From contig CAJJDP010000020.1 in the NCBI GenBank assembly GCA_905182995.1, positions 437,453-501,452 on the forward strand: a DNA stretch of 64,000 nucleotides, given 5' to 3'. The first letter of the stretch is position 1; each line of letters opens with the position of its first letter. Of the stretch, positions 36,609-52,990 are shown piece by piece. A program made the position numbers and the translations under genes. The stretch is from Paramecium octaurelia (Eukaryota; Ciliophora; Oligohymenophorea; Peniculida; Parameciidae). The notes beneath the pieces are model-generated. The model saw only the letters and a list, made by a program, of their open reading frames with translations. It was not told the DNA's origin and searched no databases.

Positions 36609-37680
36609 ATGAATCTTAGCAAGAGGGAAACTCAAAAATATTAATAATATGTAAATCGCATTGAAAAACGATAAATTGGATCTTTGATTATTTCTATGCT
36701 ATAACTAGATTAGCCACAGATAAATTAATTGATTGAATAATCCATAGAAGATTTTGAATCAGAATATTCAAATTTGCAAGATTTTCATATTAGTAGGAAG
36801 ACATAAATATATTAATCTATGCAGTAATTGAAAGCACAACTCTTAGATTTAGATTTGCTATAGTCATCCTTTATTGATGGGCCTTAAGAGAAAGAAAGGG
36901 AGTTCCATGAATAAAAAATAACACGACTAAATCAACTGATCAATCAAAATTATAAAACGATTGATTAAAAGGAGGTTCAATTGATTAAAATGCAGAACAG
37001 GTATTGCATGCACATTGATAATTTTAGTTTAAGTTCTTTGATTGATGAATATGATTTGAACATCAGCTAAATAGATCAAATGCTACAGACAATTGATTCT
37101 ATTGTATATGATGAAGAGAAGGTGGGCATTAAATTCTTCTAAAAAAGAGGGAAGGTTAATGAGATAATTGAGAATTTTGGAAAATCTACTATTAAGCATA
37201 TCAAGTTAGATTTACCTATGCTAAAACAAATAGCACAAATTGGCATAAAAAGCAATTTTGCAGACAAATCAACTTATAAATAAGTAAGCATTGGGAATCA
37301 CAAATTAGGTGCAAGAACTCTTGATTTCTTTAAGAAATAAGTTAGTTGGAGAACTTAATAGTCTAAATACTGACAAGATTGATGAGCTTGAAATGAGTAT
37401 CAATGAATTAAAGAATGACACTCTCAAATTGAAAAGTCAATTACTAGAATCAACATAGAAGTTGCAAATAGAGAATAGGGACATTAGTGCAATCACAGAA
37501 TCTAAGAAGCGTATTGAGTAGGAACTTGTTATTCTTGATGAAGACTTAAGATTGGAGAATGAGCTATTTAATTAGAAGGAAGCCTTTTTAATAGAAGAAG
37601 TCAATGAATTGATGGAGATTGAACAGTTGCTGAAAAATAGAGAATTGATTTAATACATTCAAGAATAAGAATAATAATGA
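36609..37680 (+). CDS. Coiled-coil protein
   Basis: 348 residues with a 25-nt intron at 37284-37308. Nearly the whole protein is predicted coiled coil, with an uninterrupted C-terminal stretch (LEMSINELKNDTLKLKSQLL to LLKNRELIQYIQEQ). A compact middle region reads DLNISQIDQMLQTIDSIVYD. There is no signal peptide or membrane segment. It is probably a structural or ciliary protein; no family is assigned. It ends 24 bp before the next start on the same strand. Confidence 0.7.
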
Positions 37681-37704
37681 TAATATAAATAAATATAAAA
37701 TTCG

Positions 37705-39491
37705 ATGGATTATCAAATACAAATTAAGGAACACTTGAAAAGGCTCCATTTGTAGTTGAAGTCTGCTGTGACTCTCTAATCTAAAATTCAATGGCTGAAT
37801 TATTTGATTTAACAAACATCTGATTTTTTAGATCTGTATTCCTTATTATTAATTTGAGGTTTGCATAATCTAATTCAATGAAAATAATAACGCAGTACTT
37901 AAAAGACGCCTTGAAATCTATCTAATTGAATGAAGATTTGATAGATAAAATTTTCACTTTAATATTGAGGATGAATTTAAGCGAAGAAATACTTAGGGAA
38001 TCTGAAATTGCTAAACCTTTATTAAAAATCAAAGATAAAAAACTTTTTGATAACATAAGATCTCATATGATTGAACAAATATAATAGTAATGGTCTAGAT
38101 GCTATATTAAATTCAAGCCATTGCTTGAAGAATGGAAAAGAAACAATAATTAGAAGGATAAATAAGAAGATCGTAAAAAGAAAGGAAAAAGAAATTAATC
38201 ATCAAGTTCAAGCGAATCATCTAATAAAAAAAAGAAGAGCAAGAAGAAGTTTGTTAGGTAATATTATTGAGTGCATAATTGAATAGATTTCAAAGAGACG
38301 AACTTCTACTTAATTTTAAATATTTTAAGCGAGATGACGAACCTAATCAAAGAGGAATGACCATGGAAGAAGTTGCATAATTTCAGAAACAATATGCTGG
38401 TGAATTAAGGAGATTTAATTAAATAAATGGAGCATATAATATCAAGCATCGAGAATCATTAATGGAAGGATAAGAACATAAATTACAACAAGATAACATT
38501 CAATAGATGTTAGAATAAATACCATTTATCAAACCTGCAAGTTATATATACCTCCTAATCTTTAGAATTGTTTTTATAATAATAAATAAACTATGACACC
38601 AACTACATTGAGACGGCAATCTAATAGAAAAGAACAGAATCTAAAATGTCTGCATTCTACAATAGAGATGTATATAGATATTAATTACCTTTAGAGTATT
38701 CCAGATCAACCAGGATATAACGAGATTTCTAATACTCAATCGGGCGTGCAACCAAAAACAATCCATTTAGATCCACCGAAAAGAGAGGATCTCATATATA
38801 TGGTCTCGGTTATTTGTAACAGAGGGCTTAAAGAAATAGAAGAAAAGAACAAAAATGCCAATAAGAAACAAGTTAAAGGAATTCTTAAAAAGCCTCCTGA
38901 TGAATAAATGAAACAAAAGGATGTACTCAATCAAGCTAAGCAAGATTTACAACCCAAAATGCAATAATTGGTTTAAATGGTTGAGTAGAAACATTAACAT
39001 AGCCAAGAAAGCATTCGTATTTATATTTCATTATTTAAGTAACTTTATTACATGATATTATATAAAAATTAAAGGATATTGGTGAGGAAAAATATATTAA
39101 AAATTTTAAATCTATCCTTGAAGTGAAATTGAATGACAAATAAACAATAATGAGTGAAGTTGACCGTGTAAAAGCTTAGCAAGATTAACAGAGACTTAGA
39201 CTTGAGTAGCTATAGACTATCAATCCTGTTTAAGCTCTTCGATTAAGAGCTTACAAAACCAAGCATTGTCACAATTTTCATTCTTCCTTAGGTTGTACAA
39301 GAGGAGATAATTGCAACTTCATTCATGACTCTCGTTATCCTGGGAGAACAGCCCCAACTCTTTAATATCCAAATTTTCTAAATAAAACTTTATATCCTTA
39401 ATCCAATATGGCTATAATAGTTCCGCCTTTGCTTCAATAACTTAATCCTGAAATTCTGCTTGGTCGACAGAAAAAATATGAAAGTCTATGA
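37705..39491 (+). CDS. PNUTS-like protein: TFIIS N-domain plus CCCH zinc finger
   Basis: 553 residues with five introns (37836-37858, 38258-38286, 38541-38565, 38670-38694, 39017-39039). Residues ~1-130 form a four-helix TFIIS N-terminal (LW) domain (DKIFTLILRMNLSEEILRES, SHMIEQIQQQWSRCYIKFK). A Lys/Ser block (SSSSESSNKKKKSKKK), a disordered centre and a helical region follow. The C-terminus has one CCCH finger (KHCHNFHSSLGCTRGDNCNF plus His; C-x8-C-x5-C-x3-H). This order is that of PPP1R10/PNUTS, which targets PP1 to chromatin and the transcription-termination machinery. No clear PP1-binding RVxF motif is seen, so the PP1 link is inferred only from architecture. Confidence 0.75.
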
Positions 39492-39955
39492 GTCAAAATT
39501 ATTTTAAATTATAAAATTATCATAACATAGGACCTTGTGTGCTTGTAGTGTCTCTACTTCAGATCTACTTTTTCTTCATAAAATTGATGGATCTTTATTT
39601 TAATTGTAAATTAATAAAAGACATATTTAAATGTGTTTCATCTGAAAAAAATTAATTTTTCATTTAGATTTTCAAAAATGTGCTGTTTTTCATCTTTATT
39701 TCACATAGAATTTAGGTGTTGATTTTGACTAAATAACATCAATTATAATTTTTCATATCTTTTACTAATTATTTATTTATAGTTGTTTATCTTTAGTTGA
39801 AACTTCCTTATTTTATAGCTATTTTCTTAATGACAAATTATGTAGTATTTTCTTTCAATATTATCTATTCGTAAGTTGTTAGTTTAATAATAGATGATCT
39901 CTCTCAGTTAATAAATTGTTGCATTGTTTATAAATAATATTATTAATCAATATAA
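39492..39955. other. Convergent intergenic region, no gene seen
   Basis: This is the 3' flank shared by two convergent genes. It is AT-rich, with no protein-like frame and no structured RNA that I can recognise. Confidence 0.35.
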
Positions 39956-40397
39956 TCACATCATACAAATTATTGCTCCAACTATACTCATAAATAAAAC
40001 AAATGTGATGGACATTAGAATCAAATACCAAAAAATGACATATCTCAATAAATTGCAAGGTTCATTTTTTTGATATTCAATAATTAAAAATATGTTGCTA
40101 ATGACAAATCCAATTAGCAAAATTCCATATATGTAGAGCTTAACCTTGGAATCAGATTAGGGTTTCCATTAAATCAATATGCTAGTTTTACATTCAATAA
40201 GAAACGTACCATATTAAGATGACATATATTATGTATAGCCAAACCAAACAATATGCGCATTCCCTTAATGCAACACACCCTTCCCCCCCATAAAGTTCTG
40301 GTTTTGATGTGAATTCGTAGAATAAAAAGCTTACTAATGATAGGGAAACAACTGCAAATAGGGTAACTTTATCAAAAGCTGATTAATCCTAATTCAT
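39956..40397 (-). CDS. Small four-helix membrane protein
   Basis: 137 residues with one 28-nt intron at 40182-40209. Four hydrophobic helices: VTLFAVVSLSLVSFLFYEF, CAYCLVWLYIIYVILICI, IYGILLIGFVISNIFLIIEY and FWYLILMSITFVLFMSIVG. There is no signal peptide; the N-terminus MNQDQSAFDK is hydrophilic. The layout resembles small tetraspan proteins common in ciliates, function unknown. Confidence 0.7.
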
Positions 40398-40495
40398 GAA
40401 TGTGTGTTGTATGTAATAATTATAAATAGTTTATTTATAAATAATTGAACTTAAATTTAAAATAAATAATTTTTATTTTTAGATTTCATGCATAC

Positions 40496-42164
<1,669 letters not shown>

Positions 42165-42313
42165 TTTAAATAATTTAATAGGATTTGAAAAAAGTATTTG
42201 ATTTGTTTTGATTGTAAAAAATATAATGTCATAGATTTTATAAAGAATTATTTAATATAATAATAATGCATACAAAAATATTATTACATGAAAGTTTCAA
42301 AGAATGAATAAGA

Positions 42314-44014
<1,701 letters not shown>

Positions 44015-44217
44015 TATTTATTTATTATATTGTAAATCTAAGATTTTAGATTTGCTTAAATTTCAAAAAGCATTATGTAATAAATCATTCATAAATAATC
44101 AGAAAAATTAATTGATTTTGAAGCATATTTAGTTATACGTCGATAAGTTGAAAAAGATACCATTACAAAGATAATAAGCTTGAATAATGAGATGCTAATA
44201 ATATATGATTTATATAA

Positions 44218-45906
<1,689 letters not shown>

Positions 45907-45941
45907 GTTTTATGAAAATTAATGAGTAATTAATTGAATAT

Positions 45942-46953
45942 TCATGCATAAAACTTTTAAATCTAATTTTTAGAGATTTCATAAGCATAGAATCCAATTG
46001 CATTTGCATAAAAGGCTCTTAACATACATGCTGAGAACCCTCTCCACAAAGACGGAACTCCATCACTTTATACCCTATACTTTAGACACTCAATAAAACC
46101 TCCATCAAGAAATTTAGGCTTGAATCTTCTTGTTTTAGTACCCATTTCACATTACAATATAGTCTTAATCGTCTATTTTAATACAAATCAAACTTACATC
46201 TTAAGGATATCCAACAATCCAACATGCCATTCCAGCTAACCCTCCAGAAATCAGCAAATCATGAGAAGAGGGTTCCCCCTTGTCTTGTAGCCACATCAGT
46301 TAATCTCTAACGAATTCATATGTTGCGAATTGTGCACTATATCCCAAGATTTCTCTTTGCTATGTTGCATTCATTCCCCTAAATATATATCTAAAGCCTT
46401 CTTGTTTTGCAATCTAGAGATTTATCCATATCATTATACCTTCCATAAGCAATCAAAAGGATTCTTATATAGTTTATGAGCATTGTCTATTTGCATCTGC
46501 AATCTACATTTTGTCAAATCAATGGAGCATGCCAACATAGCTGCACAACTCCCAGATATACCTCCACATATTGCACTATAATAATTGATATTTCTTATTT
46601 ACGTCTAGAAGTAAGTCATGGGTTTCCCATTATCATTATAACCTGTAAACTACCGTCGTGAATATTCATAAACAGCAAATACTATTGCATTCAAAAAAGG
46701 AACAGATAACAAAGGAAAAGTCATCCCCTTATAAAATGCTAGTATTCCCTCATGTTTTATTATTTTTATGATTGACCTCCAAAAGTTTTCTTTTGACATT
46801 TGCATTCTCACTTTCAAAGTATCCATTGGATGCCCAAATAAACAATTAAAGCTTCGTCCATATATAAAGATACATTCCACTAACTGTTCCAGCAGCCAAG
46901 TCTATTGATATCTGTTTGCGATTCTCCTGGAGCCAAAGTTAAAATTCAGCCAT
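45942..46953 (-). CDS. Mitochondrial carrier (SLC25 family)
   Basis: About 290 residues with several introns (one, GTATCTTT...CGAAG, lies near 46853-46874). Three repeats of the carrier fold are visible. The repeat signatures are GHPMDTLKVRMQM (P-x-D-x-x-K intact), ACSIDLTKCRLQMQ (Pro replaced by Ser) and GYPQDTIKTILQ. The C-terminus ends RAFYANAIGFYAYEISKN. The protein sits in the inner mitochondrial membrane. The first and third signatures recall carnitine/acylcarnitine and amino-acid carriers (SLC25A20/29/45 group), but substrate cannot be read from sequence. Confidence 0.88.
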
Positions 46954-47338
46954 CAAGCAAAAATTTAATGATTAAAATTATTTGATATTTTATTTTGATA
47001 GTAATTTCGTTAACTAACGATTAAAGATCACGTGTATTTATACATTCTATATTAAACATGATCATTAGATATAAAAGTCCTTTAGAATAAGCAAAGGACA
47101 GTATTATAAAATAAAATAATAAAAAAATATTATCTCTTTCTATAACATAAATATATCACCACATAAAGATAATTATAAGCAACATTTTCTACTTTAGATG
47201 GAACTAAATCATTGAAATTTGATCTATATTATTTAGATAAATGTATTTAAGTATCCTTAGATTGCTGAAGACAATTACTTTTATCTAATAGAATGAATAG
47301 TAGTTTTAATTATTATTATATAAATATATTTATATATA
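46954..47338. other. Divergent intergenic region, no gene seen
   Basis: About 385 bp of AT-rich sequence between divergent starts; nothing coding is seen. Confidence 0.35.
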
Positions 47339-47820
47339 ATGGATAACAATTTTTTTGGAGACACTTTTGTAAATAAAAATGGACCATGCAAAATCAAATT
47401 GTCTGATATGAAGGTGGTTGTACTGTACTTTTGTGCAAGTAAATGCAGTTGATAATTTAAGGTTGGTGTCCTCCTTGTGTAAATTTTACACCAACTCTCG
47501 TTGAGTTTTATAATGATGTTAATTTGGAAACTAAATAGCTCGAAATTATATGGGTATCATACGAGGAATCAGAAAGTTAATTCAAAAAATACTTAGAAGA
47601 GGTGTATGCATTATATAGTTTAAAGATGCCTTGGCCAGCCATTCCTCATAATGATAAGCGAATCTAGTAACTGGTTGATAAATATGAAATCAAAGGAATT
47701 CCCACAGTGACTGTATTAAGGAAAAATGGTGACTTAGCGAAGAAGAATGGGAAACAGGATGTTTTAAAAGAAGGAGAAGGAGCTTATAATTTATGGGAAG
47801 AATTAGTGAATAGTGAATGA
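47339..47820 (+). CDS. Nucleoredoxin/tryparedoxin-like thiol oxidoreductase
   Basis: 152 residues with a 23-nt intron at 47439-47461 that falls just before the active site. The redox motif is ASWCPPCVNFTPTLVEFY, the WCPPC form of nucleoredoxins and tryparedoxins. The cis-proline loop is KGIPTVTVLRKNGD. No signal peptide, so probably cytosolic. It should reduce disulfides or peroxidase partners. Confidence 0.9.
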
Positions 47821-47864
47821 ACTCAAATTTTTATTATAATTATTTATAAAATATTAATAATAAA

Positions 47865-48125
47865 ATGTCTGCTGGAATCTTTATTGGCACAATCATATTT
47901 ATCGGTATTGGAATTGGAGTTACAGTATGGCTCAAAGGAGTTGTTACTAAAGCAACAAAAAATTTAAGCGATCTGAATGATAATTTATTGTAAAACATCA
48001 ATCTTAAAGTTAGGCTAATGTATGTTTCAGTTTTTTCTGGTACTATTTAATTTTGGCTCTTATGGTTTTGTATGTATATGCACCAACTCAATCCTATAAT
48101 AACGCCTTATAGAGGACATGAATGA
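47865..48125 (+). CDS. V-ATPase V0 subunit e
   Basis: 86 residues without introns, two membrane helices (GIFIGTIIFIGIGIGVTVWL and VSVFSGTIQFWLLWFCMYMH). The C-terminal QLNPIITPYRG matches the conserved QLNP-L-x-x-P of subunit e (Vma9/ATP6V0E). Length is normal for the family (about 70-90). It is an integral part of the proton-pumping V0 sector of acidic organelles, including the contractile vacuole in ciliates. The start lies 44 bp after the preceding stop on the same strand. Confidence 0.85.
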
Positions 48126-48407
48126 GTTATTAATATATCGAATTAAAATTTAATTTATAGATCATTCATCAGATATTTCTTATTATCAAATTACAAAAAA
48201 TCAAATATCACATGGACTCCATCATTGACATTTTTTAATAAGGAAATATTGGGATTGGACTATTAATTGTTAGCTATAAAATCATTAGATAATTAATCTG
48301 TAATTGAAAGGTTTGAAAGAAAATGAATCACCTATTTAAGAAACAAGGAAAATAAGAAAAATATTAAGCAAATCATTTACTATAATAAAATTTAGTGATA
48401 TTCAAAT
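48126..48407. other. Convergent intergenic region, no gene seen
   Basis: 3' flank between convergent genes; no protein-like frame. Confidence 0.35.
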
Positions 48408-50019
48408 TCAGTTTGAAGTTTATTATAAAAGTTGAGAAAATTCTTAAAATGAAAGTTTTCCATTTTAATTCAAATCTCCTTGATTAAATATCAGTTCCCA
48501 TTCTTAATCAGTTAATCTGGCTTCGATGAATAAGGATTTTAATTCTTTGATGGTTATTTATTAGCTTTAATTTTTATCAATGAATTTAAATAGTAATTCG
48601 AGGTTTTCTTAATTGATAAGTTTATCAGTATTGCATGAGGCTAGTAAAAACTCGTTAAACTCTATATATCCATTTTAATTGGAATCTAAAATTTAGAATA
48701 TTTTCTCAGTGAGTGACTTCTATTTCTCTGAAGCTAAAAACTTTTTGAGTTCACTTTTAGTGATCTTTCCATCTTTATTATCATCTATTGCTTCAAATGC
48801 AACCATTAGTTTCTCCTTCTCCTTTTCATCCATCAATTTATTAATCATTATTGACAACAATATTTTTTGAAATTCAGATTTTGACTGGTATTGTTAAATT
48901 CTCTAAAATACATCTTCAACAAAAGTTTTATCAGTATAGCTTACAATATTTTTGAGATATTCATTCTACAGGCATTGAGCAGCAGTTAAACGTTTAGCTA
49001 ATAAATATAGATGATAGTCTTACATGGATCAATTTTCAGCATTGAATTAATCAACTTTTAAGCTTAAAGTGGAATATTATTCCAATTTTCATCTTTAGTT
49101 ATTCTGCATTTTAAGATGTTCTCCTTTTTCTCTTTGTAGTTATCCCCCTTGAAAGGCTAGGATCTTGTCCAAATTTCATACAGTAATACTCCACAAGACC
49201 AGATATCTGAGGCCTGAGAGTATTCCTATTTTTAAATGACCTCAGGTGCTAGATAAGTAAGATCAAGGATGTCGTCATCCTTTTTATTCACTCTTGTATT
49301 ACTATAATCAACTAATTTAATCAGTTAACTTTGTTAGCTTTAAAATAGAATGTTCTCAGGTTTGAGATTTCTATATAGAATATTTCAAATACTTGTGATT
49401 TATGCCATTACTATGTAAGTATTGTAAACCTGCAAAAATTTACTAGAAGTAGATTTAAATCAATTAGTTTTTAGTTACTAATTCTTCCTTGTTCTCAGAT
49501 TTTAATCTTGAAAATAGGGATCCACCGTCATAATTTTCAGTCACTATATACAATTATTTGGAATCAACAAAAAATTCATAAATGGACATGATATTTGGAT
49601 GATCCTAATATATATATATTTCATACTAATTTTTTAAGCTATTGTATTTTGTTTTGAACCTTTATTAAGTCTGCTTGTTTATAATGATGGGTTTATATAA
49701 TTCCAATTTTCGTAACTCCGGTTTAATTATGTTATACAGTACAAACTTGTCGTATTTGTTCGTTGGGACTTTTTAAGTTATTCAACAAGGTGTAAGTATT
49801 AAAAAACTTTCCTTTATTTGCAGTGTTCAATCTATCTGGAGTCATTAGTTCCTGACTTCTTAAAAAGAAGTCTTATTGAGAAAATACTAGTTGAGAACCT
49901 GCTGCAACATTATTGGGACTACTCTCTTTTACAATATCAGCAGTATTAGCTGTTTTTACATTTCGGTTTTTCACCATTGGAGGTGAATGGTTTTGTTTTT
50001 TTGATTTACAAATTCCCAT
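48408..50019 (-). CDS. CDPK-like EF-hand pseudokinase
   Basis: The N-terminus MGICKSKKQ has Gly2 and Cys4, a likely acylation signal. The kinase-like domain keeps its fold markers (LDHPNIMSIYEFFVDSKQLY, LAPEVIQK, SDIWSCGVLLYEIW). The catalytic elements are changed. The lysine strand reads TGVTKIGIIQTH, the catalytic loop is INHKNLKPENILF (Asn where HRD has Asp), and the metal loop is LVDYSNTR instead of DFG. Four EF-hands follow. Three are canonical: DDNKDGKITKSE, DSNQNGYIEFNE and DLNQNGKLSFQE. The Ca2+ sensor is thus well kept while the kinase is almost certainly inactive. Several introns of 20-30 nt are needed; I did not fix all of them. Confidence 0.85.
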
Positions 50020-50294
50020 AGTAAAATAAATTATTTATTTTTTAGTTTCATCTATATAATATTAATATCAAATTTTTATAAAGATTTACGGATGTAATCG
50101 CTTCAGAATATTTCAGAAAACCTTTAATTTTTAATAGTTTTAAGGAATCCACATTAGCAAATAGATTCAGTAAAAAACTCAATTAAATTATTTTATGATG
50201 GTTAAAGAAAGTATAGAGTTAATAATGAGAGTTAATAAAGAATGAGATAAAATATATATGTTATGAAAGAGAATATATGATGCAATCTAGTTTA

Positions 50295-51337
50295 TCATAC
50301 TTGTTTTTTTATTATAAATGATCTGCCCTTGCTTTATGCAGTCCTAGGCGGAACATACATAGTTTTATTAAAATACAATGTATATTCTCTAGATACCCAG
50401 CTGATGAGTTTGTCAGTTTCTTCAAATCGCCTTTTTTAATCCTTTGCTCCTATCAAAACTACTATTATAGATCCCAACAAGCTCTCATAAGATACGGCAA
50501 GACAAGCACCAGCATTAGGTGTTATTCCAGTTTTGATTCCAGAATAATTTTCAAAGTGTAACAACTAATTTGTATTAAACCACTCATAATTTCTGCAAGT
50601 ATAGGATTTGCTATTGCAAATTTATTTTAAAATGGGGATCTTCAAATAAGCTGAACTCATTCTACACATGTCTAATGCTGTTGATTTATTAGCCTATATT
50701 TAATCTAGTACTAAATATATACTTTTGAACTGAGACCATGTGGATTTGAAAATTAAGAATCTCTCATGCCTAATTTCATTGCATTCTCGTTCATCTATCT
50801 TACAAATCTATTCATATTACTCATCTGGGTATCATCTTAAAACCCTTAGATGGTGTCACATGTGATATAACTGGCAATCTTTTATTTTCGATGAGTATTT
50901 AGTATTGATCCAAAATGCAGTGCAATAGATATCGCAGCATCATTTCCGGAGGGTAACATGAGTGCATATAACAATTCTTCTAAAGACAATATGTCATCCC
51001 TTCTTAAAAAGGCGGATGTCCCTCCTATCTATGTAGCAATTCTAGGAATACGAATAAAGGTTTCATTCTAAAATTAGATTATATCGGCTTGAATTACATA
51101 ATCAAGATTTAATTCTTCACATAATTGTATTGCTGTATAGGCAGTCATTATTTTGGTAAGACTTGCAACTTCTAACTTCAAGGAAGGAGATTTGCTGGCT
51201 AGTTCATCTCCGATTAATGTAACAATGCACCAAGACAAAGCAGTAGTTTATGGAGGATTCACTACATTTTATTAAATATTCTTACATAATGATAATGCTG
51301 ACTATCTTTTGGCATGCAAAGATTTATTCTCATTCAT
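50295..51337 (-). CDS. D-alanyl-D-alanine carboxypeptidase-like serine peptidase (S11)
   Basis: 337 residues with one 29-nt intron at about 50685-50713. All three S11 motifs are present: the nucleophile S-x-x-K in LEVASLTKIMTAYTA, the SxN motif in LMLPSGNDAAISIA, and KTG in YSGIKTGITPNAGAC. The family block QFSNPHGLSS is also intact. In bacteria these enzymes trim the terminal D-Ala of peptidoglycan stem peptides. No signal peptide is visible (MNENKSLHAKRQ), so its site of action is unclear. It may serve to digest bacterial cell walls or have a new substrate. Codon use and the spliceosomal intron match the host. Confidence 0.9.
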
Positions 51338-51380
51338 TTTAAATATATAATAAATTAAGAAATAAATAGCTTATTAATAC

Positions 51381-51704
51381 TCATGAGCACTGATGATAAT
51401 ATTCTATTATTTTTTATAGTTCAGCTCTTTTCAACATAACCTACTATTTTAATAGTTAATTTTCTTCAATCAATGCCTTCATAAATTGCGAATCATCACT
51501 AATCATATTCTTGGGTAATTGCTATCCTCTTTGACTAAAATCATCCCTCTAAGTAAATGAAACCGTATAAGCATTTGGTTTATGTAACACAGGAGTTATT
51601 GATCTTTGTTAAAGTACCCTTGGAATCTATTACTTACCAATATATTATGTTTGACCCAAACCTGGTTACCGCTAAAATGCCTATGTAATTGATTATTAGT
51701 ACAT
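51381..51704 (-). CDS. Small Gln-rich protein
   Basis: 107 residues, no intron. The N-terminal 60 residues are Gln/Pro/Arg-rich (MYQQSITQAFQRQPG, TPVLHKPNAYTVSFTQ). The C-terminus forms a short coiled coil (KALIEENQLLKQQVMLKRAE). No family is recognised. It lies 43 bp upstream of the carboxypeptidase start in the same orientation. Confidence 0.55.
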
Positions 51705-52692
51705 AATTATTTTAATAATTAAAAACTTACAAGGAGAAAAACTTTGTTGAATATCTATAAAATATTCTTAAATCCCCTTTAATTAGATATTATTTTATGA
51801 ATATTAAACTTAGACTAATATTATTGACCCATTGTTAGAATTTCGATTGAATATAATCTTATTTTTTATTACATACATTACTGATTTGTTCCAGATCTCT
51901 AAATGGTTAATATGTAGTCATATAAAATATCTATAAACAAAGTAAACACATTTTCATTTTAATCTTTAAAAAGTATTTATAAAATTACATATATAAATTT
52001 CAAGTGATCTGTGTATTCAAAATATTTCTATATAAAAATTAACAAAAATAATATCCACCTATTTTATTCTTATCGAATATAATAAAGAACAGTGAATTAG
52101 TATTTTTTGAATCTCTCTTAAATTTAATAATACCAACATTTTTATACATGAAAACCAACTCATCAGACAATATTAACTAGATTGAAATATGTTATCAATA
52201 TTGCTTTCAGAATCCAATGCAGAATTTTATAATATATCTTAAAAAAAATAATTAGTCGCAATTTATAAATTGATTATTGTAATACATTACAAGTGGAACT
52301 AGCCATAAGTATTTAGAATCACTTGTACTTCATATTTGTATGGTTTGGGAGAGTGTTAAACATTTGGTAGAAATTACCTGTTATGAGATAACGATGAGTT
52401 TAAGATAATTAACATTGGTTTAATGTTTAATTTAATAATATATATATAAGGAATTAGGATTTCATTTATGTTCATAAAATTATTGTATTTAATAATATTG
52501 ATGTTTAAAAATAATCAATTATTAATATCGCTGAAGTATTTGTCAAAAGTATCATAAAATAATTCGAACAAGAAAATTAATCGAATTTTTATCATTAATT
52601 ATTGCGTAAGATTTAAATATATATTGTATGAAGATTGAAAATATTTTAAATATGTTATTGATAGTTATGAAGGAAGAATGAACATGTTATAA
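51705..52692. other. About 990 bp intergenic region, no gene seen
   Basis: The second-longest gap in the window; very AT-rich with several homopolymer runs. No protein-like frame on either strand, no tRNA-like cloverleaf noticed. Confidence 0.4.
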
Positions 52693-52944
52693 TCATTATT
52701 TAGTTTCACTTACGAAATGTTTGTTATTTCTCATAAAAAACTTGTTTCTCACCAACCCCAGATCTTTATTATCTTGCGTATTATCCATTTTGGAATAGTA
52801 ATCTTCCTCTTTTTTCCGAGGGTCTGTACAGAATTGTAGATTTTTTGATCTTAGAAAGTTTAGGATTGCTTTGATTTAGGGATTAGGTCTATGGTATAGA
52901 TCCAATTCCAAAGAGTCTAAGCTGGAATTTAAGTCCTCCTACAT
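52693..52944 (-). CDS. Small protein of unknown function
   Basis: 83 residues in a single frame without introns (MQEDLNSSLDSLELDLYHRP to VRNKFFMRNNKHFVSETKQ). The composition is polar and charged, with no membrane segment. The frame is unlikely to be chance given its balanced codon use, but nothing identifies its function. It is divergent from the next gene, with 46 bp between starts. Confidence 0.5.
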
Positions 52945-52990
52945 TTTAATATATAAATTTTCAATTCACCAAATCAAATATATTTTTAAT

